A DNA stretch of 5,367 bases from assembly GCA_947632165.1 (NCBI GenBank), contig CANROI010000104.1, positions 1 through 5,367 on the forward strand. Direction: 5' to 3'. Position numbers and translations under genes: made by a program. Shown piece after piece: positions 5,111-5,367 of the stretch (within the stretch, counting starts at the first letter, position 1; the number at the start of each line of letters is the position of its first letter). This DNA comes from an uncultured Clostridia bacterium (GTDB lineage: Bacteria > Bacillota > Clostridia > Christensenellales > Borkfalkiaceae). The notes under the pieces were generated by a model. It was given only the letters and a program-made list of their open reading frames with translations. It searched no databases and had not been told where the DNA came from.

Positions 5111-5367
5111 ATGACGGAGTTACCCGAAGCATTTATAAGACGCATGAAAGAGAGGCCGGGAATCGATTTCCCTGCCTTTTTGCGCGCCTATGAGCTGCCG
5201 CCCGTCAAGGGGCTCAGGGTCAACTCCCTCAAAATTTCGGCGGAAGCGTTTGCCAAGATCTCGCCCTTCCCGCTCGGCGGGCGGATCCCGTGGGAGGAGA
5301 ACGGGTTCTATGTGACCGAGGAAAAACCCGGCGGCGATCCCTATCATTTTGCGGGGCTGTATTATCT
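5111..5367 (+). CDS. RNA cytosine-C5 methyltransferase, NOL1/NOP2/Sun (RsmF-like) family, N-terminal part
   Basis: Only the first 85 codons and two bases of the next are in the window, and the frame is open to the edge. The protein begins MTELPEAFIRRMKE and continues with GLRVNSLKIS (34-43), IPWEENGFYV (59-68) and DPYHFAGLYY (76-85). This is the usual opening of bacterial rRNA m5C methyltransferases of the RsmF/YebU type, which transfer a methyl group from S-adenosylmethionine to cytosine in 16S rRNA. The S-adenosylmethionine-binding fold and the two catalytic cysteines would lie beyond the window, so activity and the exact rRNA target cannot be judged. It is 33 nt downstream of the exonuclease gene with no terminator between, which suggests one operon with serS. 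RsmF is the best guess among family members, since RsmB carries a different N-terminal NusB-like domain. Confidence 0.88.
   Translation, partial: MTELPEAFIRRMKERPGIDFPAFLRAYELPPVKGLRVNSLKISAEAFAKISPFPLGGRIPWEENGFYVTEEKPGGDPYHFAGLYY

Overview
The window looks like ordinary chromosomal DNA from a GC-rich member of the Bacillota, probably class Clostridia. The coding sequence is strongly GC-biased. Promoters match sigma-A-type TTGACA/TATAAT, Shine-Dalgarno sites are GAGGT or GGAGG, and the seryl-tRNA synthetase and P-type ATPase resemble clostridial versions I remember. The taxonomic guess is inference and no species can be named.

Layout. Positions 1-21 are too short to assign. A perfect 15-bp hairpin (22-54) follows and probably terminates the leftward gene. 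A CtpE-like P-type cation ATPase of 845 residues fills 95-2632 on the minus strand. A 158-bp intergenic region (2633-2790) carries two divergent promoters: one with perfect consensus boxes firing left into the ATPase, and one firing right. The rightward unit holds serS (seryl-tRNA synthetase, 2791-4077), a DEDDh 3'-5' exonuclease with a C-terminal BRCT domain (4121-5077), and the first 85 codons of a NOL1/NOP2/Sun-type RNA cytosine-C5 methyltransferase (5111 to the window end). The gaps between these genes are 43 and 33 nt with no U-tract terminator, so they are probably one operon.

Function. The rightward unit combines tRNA charging, a nuclease probably acting on DNA, and rRNA modification. 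This looks like housekeeping genes sharing a transcript rather than a dedicated pathway. The ATPase is a separate transcription unit for membrane cation transport. No mobile element, CRISPR array, tRNA, rRNA or phage gene was seen, and every complete gene appears intact.

I did not find a convincing new multi-gene system. The points most worth a second look are the exonuclease-BRCT fusion with its unusual segment between Exo I and Exo II, the non-standard motif 3 of the seryl-tRNA synthetase, a stem-loop placed directly before the Shine-Dalgarno site of all three rightward genes, and the repeat-containing divergent promoter region.
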